Shown in pieces: positions 48,200 to 59,965 of a stretch of DNA of 64,000 nt (position 1 is its first letter; each line of letters opens with the position of its first letter). Location of the stretch: positions 1,868,041 to 1,932,040 of the forward strand of contig WBMV01007712.1 in assembly GCA_013396655.1 (NCBI GenBank), read 5' to 3'. The stretch is from Campylorhamphus procurvoides (lineage: Eukaryota; Chordata; Aves; Passeriformes; Dendrocolaptidae). The notes beneath the pieces are model-generated. The model was not told the DNA's origin and did not search any database. It saw only the letters and a list, made by a program, of their open reading frames with translations. Made by a program: the position numbers and the translations under genes.

Positions 48200-51100
48200 G
48201 GGAATACTACAAGTACAGGTATTATTTTGTAGTGTCTCTACATACATCCCCTATGGGTTTAGAGGGGATGGAGTGGAAAGAGCAGGAACTACACAGCTAC
48301 CATTATTTTCTCTAGAAAGGTGATTTGGAAAGAATAAAGAATGGCTTTTTCTTTAGGACTAGTCACAAAACTGAGCCAGTCAGGGTTAGCAGCTGGAAAA
48401 TAGAAGTAAATTACTTTTCTTCCAACAAATGAAAGAAATAAAGGCAATTCCTTCCTTTGAGCAGTCACATTTATAAAAATTGGTGTCTAGAGACACAGTC
48501 TAACACTACAGAAACAGAGCTCACAGTAATGAGTCCACCTGCCTATCTAGGTGAAGTTCTCCTGGGTTGATGTGACAAAGACAGCAGTCATGTGGGCTAC
48601 AACAGAAGAAGTAATATAAAAACTATGCTGAATTCCTGCTTACTGGCTCAGAAGACAGGAAAGGGACAACTCCTTGAGTTTGGACAGGAAAATATCTTTG
48701 ACCCTGCAGGATGGGCATCTGTCTGAAACAACAATTTCATTAAGGCCCAGGATCAGTTTTGTGAACCCCAGCTACTCACAGTGATCCAAGGCCTTAATAT
48801 CTCATTTAAGTGGGATGTCCTCCTCTATCAACTCTAGTTCCCACAACAACATTAAGATCCTGGACTACTGCCCTGAACTGTCCAACTCTGGATAACTAAA
48901 ATACTGGTTTCATTAGACTTCCTTTCTACGAAGGAGAACTTCACTGTGTGCAGGATGATTATATTGCCTAGGTGAGAGGTTGGGGAGCTGCCTGTTGTGC
49001 CACTAGCAAACAGCATCAGCAACTTTGAGGAGGTTAATCTTCTCAGTTTTTCCACAGGCTCTCAGACAGACAGTGTGAGACTTGAAATGATGTCTTTAAA
49101 CACTGTAGAGTAAGAGATAAATTCACTGTTGTGAACTGCTGCAGAGAGGGCTGCCAGAGCTCTTACAAGCTCCCAGATTTGAAGGACAACTTGTGCCAGT
49201 ACTGCCAGTTCCATAATTTGGGCAATTCAAGGGTAGCTCTAAGTTTTATTGACTATTGATCATTTGTGTTTGACTAGTCAATGACTATTGATTGCTCTGG
49301 TTTTCCATATGATATAAAACTGTAGCACAAAGAAGTTTACCAAAGAACTAGCTCCACAAATAGTGACAAGTGCTCACAGAGCCCTGCCAATAAGAGATCT
49401 TCTGCATTACATTCAGATTGACTCTGGTGACCTTCTACTAATTCCCAGTGGAAATCATTCCTACCAAAATTATACTCAGCATGATATACACTCTCCACCA
49501 TTTATTATACAACTTCTATGTTTGGTAATAATTTTCTGTCCTCACAACTTGTCCATCAACTTTTCTGCTTGCGATCCCTAGAAAATACTAACCAAATCAA
49601 TGACTAACCAAAGAAAATGGGGAAAAAAAATCCCACAAACTGAAAAACCCCAGAACTGCTTCTCCAGCAGGTTTTGTTTTGTAAGAGCAAACATGCCCAA
49701 AGGGCAAGAGCATTCCATGGTGTGGCTTTATGATACCACCAGTAAGGGACACCAAATGTTTTTCAGTTGTGCTTTTCAAATAAATCACTAGTAAGAGAAG
49801 AAGAGTGAGGCAAGAATTGGTCACCTCTCTGAGGATAAAGCTTACTGTTTGAGGATGAAGAAACATGAGTGCTATGGCAGTTGCTTTCAGCAATCTCTAT
49901 AAAAACACAATGCAGAAGCTGCACTTGCTTTGAGTTCACGGGTCACAAGATTTTGAGCAAACTATCAGACACAGATTCAGTGTCAATGATAAATTCTATT
50001 TGCAATCAACATCAGCAATTTTCACTTTCAATCTGCAAAACAACCACTAGCTTTTTGGTTTTTTTGAAGATATATTGTTCCAAGTAATTCCAGTGTTTGG
50101 CAAATCCCTATAAAGACCATTAGACCGTTGCCCGCTGAGAGGCAAAATGTTAGCATTCAAATCCCAGCACACCATTGCCTGACATGTGAGGACAGACCAA
50201 GTGTGCTGGAGTGATAATGAGTTTAGGAAAGAACTGTGAAGATGCACTGAAAGTACTCCTGCCACAGTCTCCCACTGTATACAGCTTCCTTCTGGCCCCA
50301 CATCCCTGTGTCAGGAGGAGTCTGGACCTCAGGACCAGCTGCAGTGACCATGGTGGAAGCTAGAGCAGTGGGAGGGAAACATGGGTGGTGCAGCTCCTGT
50401 CACAGAAACCAATGCCAAAGTTTGACACAGGACAACAGCTCCCCTAGGCCAATACCTTCATTTGTACCTGAGCATCATATGTGAGATGTTATCAAGCATT
50501 TGGATGCACACAACATGAAAGGCAGAGGCCTCCATCCTCACCGCTATTGGAGAATATCACACATTTAGGAAAAATCTGCCCTCTGGCCAGGTAGAAGGAG
50601 CTTTGCTGTTAGCTAGGCTTCAGTTTGGGTCAAACTTTGATCTTTATCCATTAATTAACTTAATACCCCTCCACTGCTGTACCATTTCCCTTAAATACGG
50701 ACCCAGGTTGTCCTCCAGAGTTCTCTAGAGTACCAGCAAAATCAAAGGAGAAGGAATAGTAAATCCTACCTAAAATTAATAGATGTTTTAATGCAGAAAC
50801 CAAAGAGCACTTCACTGTTCAGGAAACCAGCAGAACAGCCATTCTCCAGTCCTGTGGGCAGTATAACGGCTGCAGACTCCATGCAAGGCTTTTAATAAAG
50901 GAAAGTATATGTTCAAATACCCAAAAATTTCAGAGTTTGACCTGCCAAAGACGTCAAGTAGTAGTGGCTTTTACTGTAGCAGAATCACTGAGTAATACTA
51001 CCCAGGGGAAAACTCTAGGCAAGTTCTCATCTGCTTGCCATTATAAATTATGCCGACCCTTCAGCTGGACTTATGCAATATTCCCTGTGGAGACACACTG

Positions 51101-54100
51101 AAGTTGTACAACTTTTCAGCAAGTCATTCTGGGGAAAAGCTCAGCAGAAACCTGCCCACGTTTTGGCAGAATTTAAGGGCTAATATCCAAGGAAACAATA
51201 CAGAAAGCCAGCTTTCCAAAGGATATTTAACCTTGGGGACACCTAAAAAAATTTTAAGTGTTCCCAAAGTGCTTCCTCAACACCTGTGCAGAAGTGGGGA
51301 AGTGCAGTTGGGAAAGTTTCATATGTGGCTCAGCCTGAGCTGCTGCAGAGCCCAGGCAGCAGTGCCTACAGGCCAGGGAGGGCCACTCATTCCCTGACTG
51401 ATAGTGCAGCAAAAGGAGACTCTCATTTGCAAACAGCTAAACCCCAGCCCAACACTGCTACAATGAGATCAGGAAGGAATCACAGAGGGCTAATCCAGCC
51501 CCTGCACCTGCTTGTTTGTACACTTTCTAAGCACCTCTCTTGCTTTCCTTAAGGTAACTGGTATATTAGATGAACCACTGGACCTGAGGGATACATCCAG
51601 CATTGCACATATGCATAAAGGATAAGTAAATGACATGAAAAATATTATTATGCGGAAGGACCTGGATTCATCTTTTGATTTATACTGAGTGAGTCAAGCC
51701 TGTTTAAGACAGAGGCTTAGTTTGAAACAAGTTCTGTCATTATTAGCCCTGAGATTCCATCAAAAAAAGACAACTAGCAGCCTGTTTTTCAGTGACTCTA
51801 CGTTCAGTCATCAACTTTCTCATGTACCATCTTTAGAAAGGGGTTATTTGGCGTTTTGTAATAAAAAAATACTTATATTGTGCTGTCTGTAGATCTCAAA
51901 AATAAAAAAAATCTGTTGTATCAGCTAACTGCTCTTTGCACTCTCCTGTACTCCTACCTGAGGCTTGTATCAAGCATTTAATGTTGTTATAGACCAGGTG
52001 CTGCTAAAACTTATGCATATTATTTTTATTAATTTTTCGTATACTATGTATTTCATAAACATATAGGCATGTCTCTTTCCATAATACTTACTAGTATTAA
52101 CATTGACCCTAATTTTGTAACAGTGGCTGGTGACGAGTTGGATGTACCCAAATAAAGTAGTTTCAATCTATCCAATAGATTGCCCTCTGTAATAACTGTT
52201 AGTCAATAAGGGTATTTGAAAAAGAAAACCAGCCCCTCAATTTCGAGATTTTTAGTGCTGATTTTCTTGAATTTTTGTGGATTAACTGCATTACAGTTAT
52301 TTTCAGAGTATATGTGTAGTCATGGTTATGTTTCTTGACAAATGCCTTTAAAACTTGATTTTATAATTGAATTGACATTTATTCTGGCAATAAGGTTATT
52401 TCTTATGTGCCTGCCTTTGGCACGTGCTCTCTGCTACTCACACATTAGCAATTAACAAGGCACATTTAACTGAACCCCTACTGCTGCCATATGAACTGTT
52501 GCTAGGAACTTTGCAGGAGTCTTTACTCACTGCTAACAAAAGTGAAGTCAAAATGGACTGACTGACTAGGATATGCTAGAAGAGGAAGCAATCAGGAGTT
52601 TCAAATTAGTTCACATGAATTTCATGTAATAAGATATAACACAGGTAGAAACCAATAGTTGCTATTTTTGAAAAACATTTTTTTTTCAATTTCATTTGTT
52701 ACTTCCTGAAACAATTAAGAAAAACCTGAGATAACACACAGAATATTTTTGATTCACTTAATTTCAACAGTTTGTTTTATACCAAAAGCTTAAAGACAGT
52801 ATCATCAGATAAAATATTACACAGAAAAAAAACCACTCTGAGCTGTCTATAAAAATCTTTGTTTCCATTTCTAAAATCAGCACAGTGATCTACTGAACAG
52901 GTTAAGATTTAATTATACAAAGGCATAGTAAATGCAGAAAATTTGGAAATCTCACTTCTAGGCAGATGCAAGCATGGCTATAAAATGTCTGGAAAGTCCC
53001 ACCAGTCAAACATAGATCTGTACTAAAAACTCTGCAAAGGTTTGTGCATCTATAGAACTCATTATCTGCAGCATCTGCACACAGCTACTTCCTGGGTAAA
53101 GTCTTTCACCTATTTACAAGGTCTGCTCTATCAGCCAAGCTTTTTCCCAAAACATGAGGTTAAATCAAAAGTGTTAATGGCATCTTTCAGTGCTACTAGC
53201 TGTAAACCTCTTTTATCATAACATTTAAAGCATTAAACAAAAAATCTGTCCTTACTTACAAGGCAAAGCAGAAAAGGAAGGTCATTCATTACACCCCATT
53301 CATTATTTTCTGTTTCATTCTGTAAATATTATAGTGCTACTGAGAAAAAATATAATGTCTGAGGCTCTCAGATCTTCCTTCAGAGTTTCAATCACTTGCT
53401 TCCCAAGAAGGGGTTTAACAAATACCACACTGTTCTGTCAATATTTGTATGCAGCACCACATAGGGCAGGCTGCCAAACTTGCATGGTTTAAAGAGCCAA
53501 GGGTAGAAAACTGACACCCTAACAAACACACTCCCTGCTTTGTCTTTTTAAGGTGGTGGTAAAAGTGTCATCTCTGCTTCTGACTGCAGTTTTGGAAGGC
53601 TCTTTGTTCCATTGCTCTACTTCTCCACAAATGCAGTATTTAATAATTGCCGTTCACTAAACTTCAGGGATTTGTTTCATGCTCAAACATTTCTTACGCA
53701 ATTATAAGCCTTTTGCTCTCCACCAGCTGCACTTTAAATGTATTTTAATTGGTTGGAATGTAGAAGGAATCCATTTGGCAGTCATTTACATTTGAAGCAC
53801 GCCCCTAGCAGCTGAAACAGACCCCAGGAGCAGCCCGATTACTTCATCAAAAGAAACTGCTTGAGTACAGTCAACTCCTACATAACTACGGTGAACTCTA
53901 TTGCATAGGTGTGGTGATGTAATTAATAATTCTCTGCTACATTTTTGCTTATACTGGGAGCAAAGTGTGTTATCAACCGATGCGTTTAGAGAGCAGTCTC
54001 AGGTTTAAATCACTCAGCGTTAGTTTTCCAACATCTCTGTGTTTCCAGAGAGGCCTTTCTCGTGCTTTTTCTCTATCTGATGTAGCAGTGCTGTGGCCCT

Positions 54101-57100
54101 AACACTGGCATTATTGTTTCTATACTTGCTGCACAGCAAGAATGTCACCAGCTGGATTTTTGTATATAATATTATTTTAAAGGCTTCTAATGTTCTACTT
54201 ATTCATGGATCAAAGTGTAAACTAAGTTTAGCACATTACATTAGGAATGGTTCAGTTTTCCATTTCTCTTTATTTTTGGGCTCCTAATGTGCATTGTAAG
54301 CCAACTTTGCAGAGCATTAATTTAATGTAGTAACTACACTCTAGCCTGCAGTTTGTAACACAGAGGTTTAAGAGTTGACAGCAGTAGGGAGAGCTACCAA
54401 CAGCTGCTCAGAAAGAAAGAATGAGAAGACATTAAGGAGAGAACCACAAGAATTCGCTCTGTAAAATGCAGTATTTAGGATGAATGTAGTGACATTAACA
54501 GGGCAGGTTTAAAAACAGAGAGACATTCCAAGTGATGCTGATTGAACGCATGGTATCTGAAAAACCCAGAGCTCTGCAATCCATGAAAGCTCCTGTGAAA
54601 TTGTAACTGCTTGAGAGTTCACTTATCATCAGTGTACCATGGAGGATGAAGGAGCAAAAGAAAAGGGATTATTCTCTAACTGAAGCACAATGAGAACTGT
54701 TTTCTACATTTAAAAGGTGAATAGTTCTTGAAGTGAAGTTATGACAATACTTGCCGCCTACAGAGAAAAGCAGCGTTTCAAGTGCTTTGTATGAAAAGGA
54801 GAAGGATTAATGCCACAGAGAGAGACCATTATACCATGGAAGAGCTGCATATTTTAATAATTTGACTCCATCCAACTCTGGAAATTTCCATGGTTAACTG
54901 GCTTATGCTCTTAAGAAGTGGAAACCTTCAGTGTTCTGAGGTCTTAAGGGAACTTACTGGACAAAATACTTAAAAAAACCTGAAAACACACAGAAATGGC
55001 CAGGGCAGATGACAAAACACGAGAAGCCAATTATTTGTTATCTTCCAACTACCTTATGATGCTTCACTGAGAGAGGGCCAAGCAGCTGTCCAGACTCTGT
55101 TTGCATTGTTGTGGTAACCCAGAGTACCACACTCAATGTATTCATCCTCGGACATATTCATGACACACAGAAATATTCTTGCCTTCCTCCTTTTGAAGGC
55201 ACAGTGCCTATGACCAAGCTGGGACATGACCCCAACTCCTCAATGCTTCCCTCCCTCAATTAGGTCATGCATTTATAATTCTCCCACGTAGAGACACTTG
55301 CGGCTACAACCCAGATCAGAGCTGACTCAGGTTAGCAGCTGAAATGCACCAGGAAGCATCTCAGATCTTTGAAAGCCAAGGGAAACAGAAGTGGGGGTTT
55401 AAATCCAGAGTTCTTTAACCCTCATCCAAGCAGAAACAGCAGATTAGAGAGCCACATACCTTTGTCTCATCTGTAGCCTACCAAAACAGATGACAAAACT
55501 CCAACCGAGTTCAAAAGGTGATACAGAGGGGAGAAGAGGAGTTGAAGAACTATTTGTGACCTCAGATATAAATGAAAATAAAATCCTGTATCATTGCAAG
55601 CAAAACGAAAAGCCATTTCAATCTTTACTCTTTGAAAACATCAGAGTTTTTCCTACATTATTTTATGCATTCACTTTAAAAAAAATAAAATCTTCCTGAT
55701 AGAAGTGCTACAGTGTAAATATCTGGGGAATTATCAAAAAGAACGGTGTGATGGATGAAGAATTCTAGACAGGAAGGTAAATGGCAAGAGGCATAGCAGC
55801 CTGCTCCTGTCCTCCTGCCTCTGCAAGTGGCAGGCGGAAAACTTTGGACAGAGCAAGGTCAGCACGCTATTCATGCTGTCACTCTGGGAATCCCCTGCGT
55901 TGTCATGGACTGCCCGATGACAGCCATGAAGCCTTGGTGTGGCATTGACTGTTATAGGACACTGGAGACAATTGGCCATTATTTAGCTTCAATATCTATC
56001 TTCACCATTATTTAAATGTGAGACACTGGCAAGTGTTTCCAAAGAAACGGTAGCAGTGTTATTTTCTAAAGAGGGGGACTGATTTATTTTCAAGCTTTAT
56101 CTGATATTCGAGTCACAGCAACAATAAGCCTCAGAAAAGCTGTACGCTGAACTGATTTTCTGGTAGCAGTTCTGCAAGGAAACTCTTGCACTGACAAAAC
56201 TTAAGCATATGAAGCATTTACTATTAAGACAGTTAATAGCCCTAAGCACAGTGAAAAGGAAAAGCATTACTTTGAAATTTCAGGAACTATTACAAATAGA
56301 AGGCAGAGAGAGAAATATGGGTGCTATCAAAGGAAAGATAATCAATCCTTCAAAAGCAGAGACATCAAGCAGCAAAGAATACTTGCACCATGCCTAATGG
56401 CAATTCTTTGCTGCCTTCCTTCCCTAACTGCTCTTGGCATTCAGCTGGATGAGAGGAAAAAAACCACATTACAGTAGTACACACAAGTAAAAATGAACTA
56501 TGGCAAAGGAGAAACCCCACAGTGAATGAAACGCTGCTGTGCTCTTATGCAAATGCTATGCACCAATGAACCAGTTTCCAGTCTAACAGGACCACGTTCA
56601 GGAGATATATAAGGCTATTAGTTTAACTGATACCTGCTTAAAAATGAAGGAGGTGAGGGGGATGAGAATGCAGCCATGTAGGATTTATTAGAACAGCAGC
56701 CCAGCAGAGTCTTAGTGAAACTTATGAGAAATGACAAGAAGAATAATGTCTCTGAAGAGGAAGCTAGAAGGAACATGTCACCTAGCCAGTATGCCTGAAA
56801 TCAGGAGGTGGAGGTATTAAAATAAGGCTTATTGCAACTTTTTAAAAAATAGGTGGGAATACTGGTCACTGAATTATTTTCTTTAATCCAGAGAACCACC
56901 CATATGAAAACTGTGAAGGCAAGTAATTGAATGGTCAGGGTCTCCCTGGTCCTAACTGAAGTAGGCAGGCAGAAGGAAAGCAGAGGACAAATTGCAGCCT
57001 TTGTGCCCACAAAGTGGGATTATCTCTGCACATTTAAAATCATTTTCTGTCTCTTCATAGTCCTTCTGTAATTTCAAGATTTCCAAACACGTGCACAACA

Positions 57101-57538
57101 AGTGTGGGATAACAGCAGAGTTAAGGCTCTGCTGGCCTGTAATATCATCCAAAAGGTGTCATAGCACATGCACAACTCCCTCCGTACTATGGTGGATGAG
57201 AAAGGATATATACTTATGAAAATACATTTCCTCTTCAGATCTTCTTTTGAAATCTGGTGCTGCATCCTTTGCTCTCTTCCTTGAGGGAATAACATCCAAT
57301 TCAGGCCTACATACATATAAAGTGCATCTTTATGAAGACTGTATAAAATAACAGTATGGATACCAGGTCCTTGACATAGTTAGACTCCACTACACCACTC
57401 CTGCTGCATTGCACTGCCTCTTTATGCTGCCATATTCCCCAGGGAAACAGGGCTTAACAAAAGCAAGATGACCAGTTACGAATGTGTCTTATGCTTCTGA
57501 GCAGCAAATTTGAGGCCCTGTGTACAAAAGAACTTATG
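48200..57538. other. unique non-coding DNA, no gene seen
   Basis: The longest unbroken unique stretch, with no supported gene, RNA or transposon; open frames reach at most 115 codons. 49,250-49,292 has TGACTATTGAT twice around the palindrome TGACTAGTCA (49271-49280). TTAATTAA is at 50651-50658 and the octamer ATGCAAAT at 56547-56554. 52,370-52,540 and 53,690-53,830 have mixed composition, retained CpG and few simple repeats, and are candidate conserved elements that need alignment. 56,800-57,320 carries three overlapping minus-strand frames of 66-80 codons without protein features. Confidence 0.6.
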
Positions 57539-57561
57539 CAAAAAATATCTGATATTTTTTG
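57539..57561. repeat. inverted repeat, 11-bp arms, 1-base centre
   Basis: CAAAAAATATC, T, GATATTTTTTG. All eleven pairs match. The arms are A+T-rich and low in complexity, so the chance rate is higher than for a mixed sequence. It could extrude as a cruciform, and no biological role is evident. Confidence 0.7.
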
Positions 57562-59062
57562 GACCTCAGTGACTTGATTACAAGACTTTGTTCTTTTGCA
57601 GCAGTGGAGTGGGTGAGGAAGACAGTGGCCTTTCCTGTGCATCTACACCTCACCTTCTGGAGAGCAACAGCAAAGGGATTTGGGGCTGTCAGAAACCAAC
57701 CCCCTCCTTTGCAGTAAGCAGCACTCTGAGAAATGCTTCCATGCCGTCAGTCTGCTGGGAGTTCAAATGTCATCAGTCTGTAGCTCCTTTGAAGGAACAA
57801 ATCTCTGCTACTGGAACTAGAACACAAGCACTGAGAGGACAGACACCCTTTGATAGAGCAGTTCCCTAAAGATAAGCCGCATGCATTGTTGGTCTGTTAT
57901 CTGCTACACGCACTCCTGCGATAAGGTATTTGCAGTACATTCTTCTAAGTAGGCCTCAAAACAGTGCTAAATATGGAAGATTTTTTTTAAAAATAGCAAT
58001 TAGTTTGTGACCAAGGTTAAATTCGTACTCGCAGCAAAATTGTCAAGGTACAAGGTCATATTACTCAGCATTAAGATAAATTTCAAAGCTTATTGTAATG
58101 TCTGTGTCCATGGGCTTCTTACCACCATCCCACAACTTTTCCTTGCAAAATATTGTCACTTTCCTCATATCTCTTGAAAAGGGAAAATATGTTTCAAATA
58201 TGAGTTTGTATTCAGACTTGCTGGGATCATATGCCTCGCAAATCACTGCTGTCAGAGAAGGCAGTGATCTGTCCATGGAGAGGAGAATTAGACCAAATGT
58301 GGAAGGAATGGTCTAGGAGTTCATGTTTTCAAGGCAGAAGACAGGCGTGTGCAGAAGACACCAAAGGCTGTGGGATAATGCAACTGACTGTAAACAGGTC
58401 TGGACAACATAACTGACCGGAGGGCAAAAGTAAACAGGGGTGGAGCAAAAACAATCCAAATTATGCATCCTGCATGGATACACATTCACCTCCAGGGGAG
58501 TCAGTCTGATGCCCTGGAGAGATGTGTCATCCTCAAGTGAACAATATTTACTCTGATGCATTTAGACAAATGTCATTTTCAGTTGCTGCATGCTGGGTTA
58601 CCTTATAACCAAGCAGATTCACATGTCAAGCTGAAAAGTGACAACCTGAAAAGTAATATAAAAGAACTATAGAAAACTATCTATAGAAAAGGTATCAATG
58701 TGCCACTCTTCCCTTGTAGAGAACATGTAACTCCCTATTGCATATATTTAAAACATCTACTGCTATTCTAGGACTTTTCACTGAGGATTAAGTTGCAGAA
58801 GTTGGGGGACACACAGGCAAGTCCATGGCTGTTCATTCTTTTCACTTTTATCAGCTTAAATTTCTATTAAGTTAACAGGGAGGTTGAGAAAGACTAATGG
58901 ATACCCAGTACAGGATATTAAAGACCTCATATTTTGTTTATGCACATTCCTAATAAGCTCTTGCTCATAAGCACTCCCAGCTTGTAATAAAATAATGCCT
59001 GAAAGTTCATTTCAAGGACACTATTTTCAATAAATATCAGAAGCTATGACATTCTCATTAGC
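57562..59062. other. unique non-coding DNA, no gene seen
   Basis: Short open frames on both strands (93 codons at most, 57588-57869) have no recognisable features. A partial local repeat, CTATAGAAAA, occurs twice near 58,668 and 58,682. Nothing else stands out. Confidence 0.65.
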
Positions 59063-59109
59063 TTAATTAAGATAAGACAACCCGCAAAGATGTGGGTTTT
59101 TTTAATTAA
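59063..59109. promoter_or_regulatory. two TTAATTAA sites flanking a small hairpin
   Basis: CTTAATTAAG, a perfect 10-bp palindrome, is at 59062-59071, and a second TTAATTAA is at 59102-59109. Between them, AACCCGCA (59079-59086) pairs with TGTGGGTT (59091-59098) across an AAGA loop with one G-T pair, followed by a T run. Paired TAATTA sites suit homeodomain binding. The hairpin plus T run resembles a bacterial terminator only by coincidence, given the vertebrate context. Function is not shown. Confidence 0.25.
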
Positions 59110-59864
59110 ACTGTGTATTAGAACAGCACAGAATGCTAATGTATAGTGTAACCAGTGACACTGATAAAATACTGGGTTTTGTGAAATAAGGTTCTGATCT
59201 AGGACACCAGCCATACCAGCAGATCATCAGGACCACCAGTTTTGGAGAATTTCTGTATGAACAGAGAATTCTATTATTTCAGAGGAAAGTTCCAGATTGT
59301 ACTTTAATCATTCAGGTTTTCACCACTACTTAGCAATTATTATTACAATGCATATATTAATAATCTTGTTTCACATATTCACTTAATAACAGCACATAAC
59401 TTTATACAGTATTAGAGAATTCAGCATCTAAACCTTCCCAGGAGGCAGGGATATAGGAAATGTCATGCTCTCATAATGCATTAAGCTACTGTATAGATGG
59501 GACATAATTAAAGTAAGATTTAATTAAAGCTTTTCTTCTCCAGAGACAGACAGGTGAAACATAACTCAGTGTATTCTCACGCACAAAAGAGTCTAAAATT
59601 GTCTTCACAATTACACAGCTGTAGACTCTCAGTACAGCAAATGTGAAACACACTAACAGTTGGGAATAAGTGTTGCTTCCACCTCTTCCCATTTCAATCT
59701 GAACTAATTTCTAATCCCTTGAAACAAAGCAGTCAGGACTTACCCTGCATAGTATAGAAAACCTGACTTTTGTATCTGACTGCTAAAAGATTGTATAGGT
59801 GACCCCTTCTGCTCAGTTCTACCCTGAACTGCTTTCAGTGGTACACCACAAAAATCCACCTGGG
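59110..59864. other. unique A+T-rich non-coding DNA
   Basis: No gene is seen. 59,330-59,400 is A+T-rich with ATTATTATTACAAT-type sequence. A 68-codon minus-strand frame at 59486-59692 looks random. Confidence 0.65.
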
Positions 59865-59965
59865 TGGAACCAGCCACTTCAAAGTGTGTCCTTGGGCAAG
59901 TTACTTAACTTTCTTGGTTAACAACTGGTTTTCTTTATGGCAGTACTCATCACTTACTGTCTGTA
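59865..59965 (+). mobile_element. MIR / CORE-SINE remnant with conserved core
   Basis: GCCACTTCAAAGTGTGTCCT then TGGGCAAGTTACTTAACTTT (59873-59912) matches the MIR core GCCACTTACTAGCTGTGTGACCTTGGGCAAGTTACTTAACCTC with few differences in the last 25 bases. Downstream GGTTTTCTTTATGGCAGTAC is a weak echo of AGTTTCCTCATCTGTAAAATGGGG. The left tRNA-related part is not recognisable. Such a well-kept core in an element that stopped moving long ago is notable and might reflect constraint. The call rests on remembered consensus, and another CORE-SINE family sharing this core is possible. Confidence 0.75.

Noticed and set aside
49250..49292. Direct repeat TGACTATTGAT around TGACTAGTCA
   Set aside because: Short and within chance expectation; noted only in the regional entry.
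59079..59103. Hairpin followed by a T run, like a Rho-independent terminator
   Set aside because: The window is vertebrate DNA; the stem is short with one wobble pair, so the resemblance is coincidental.
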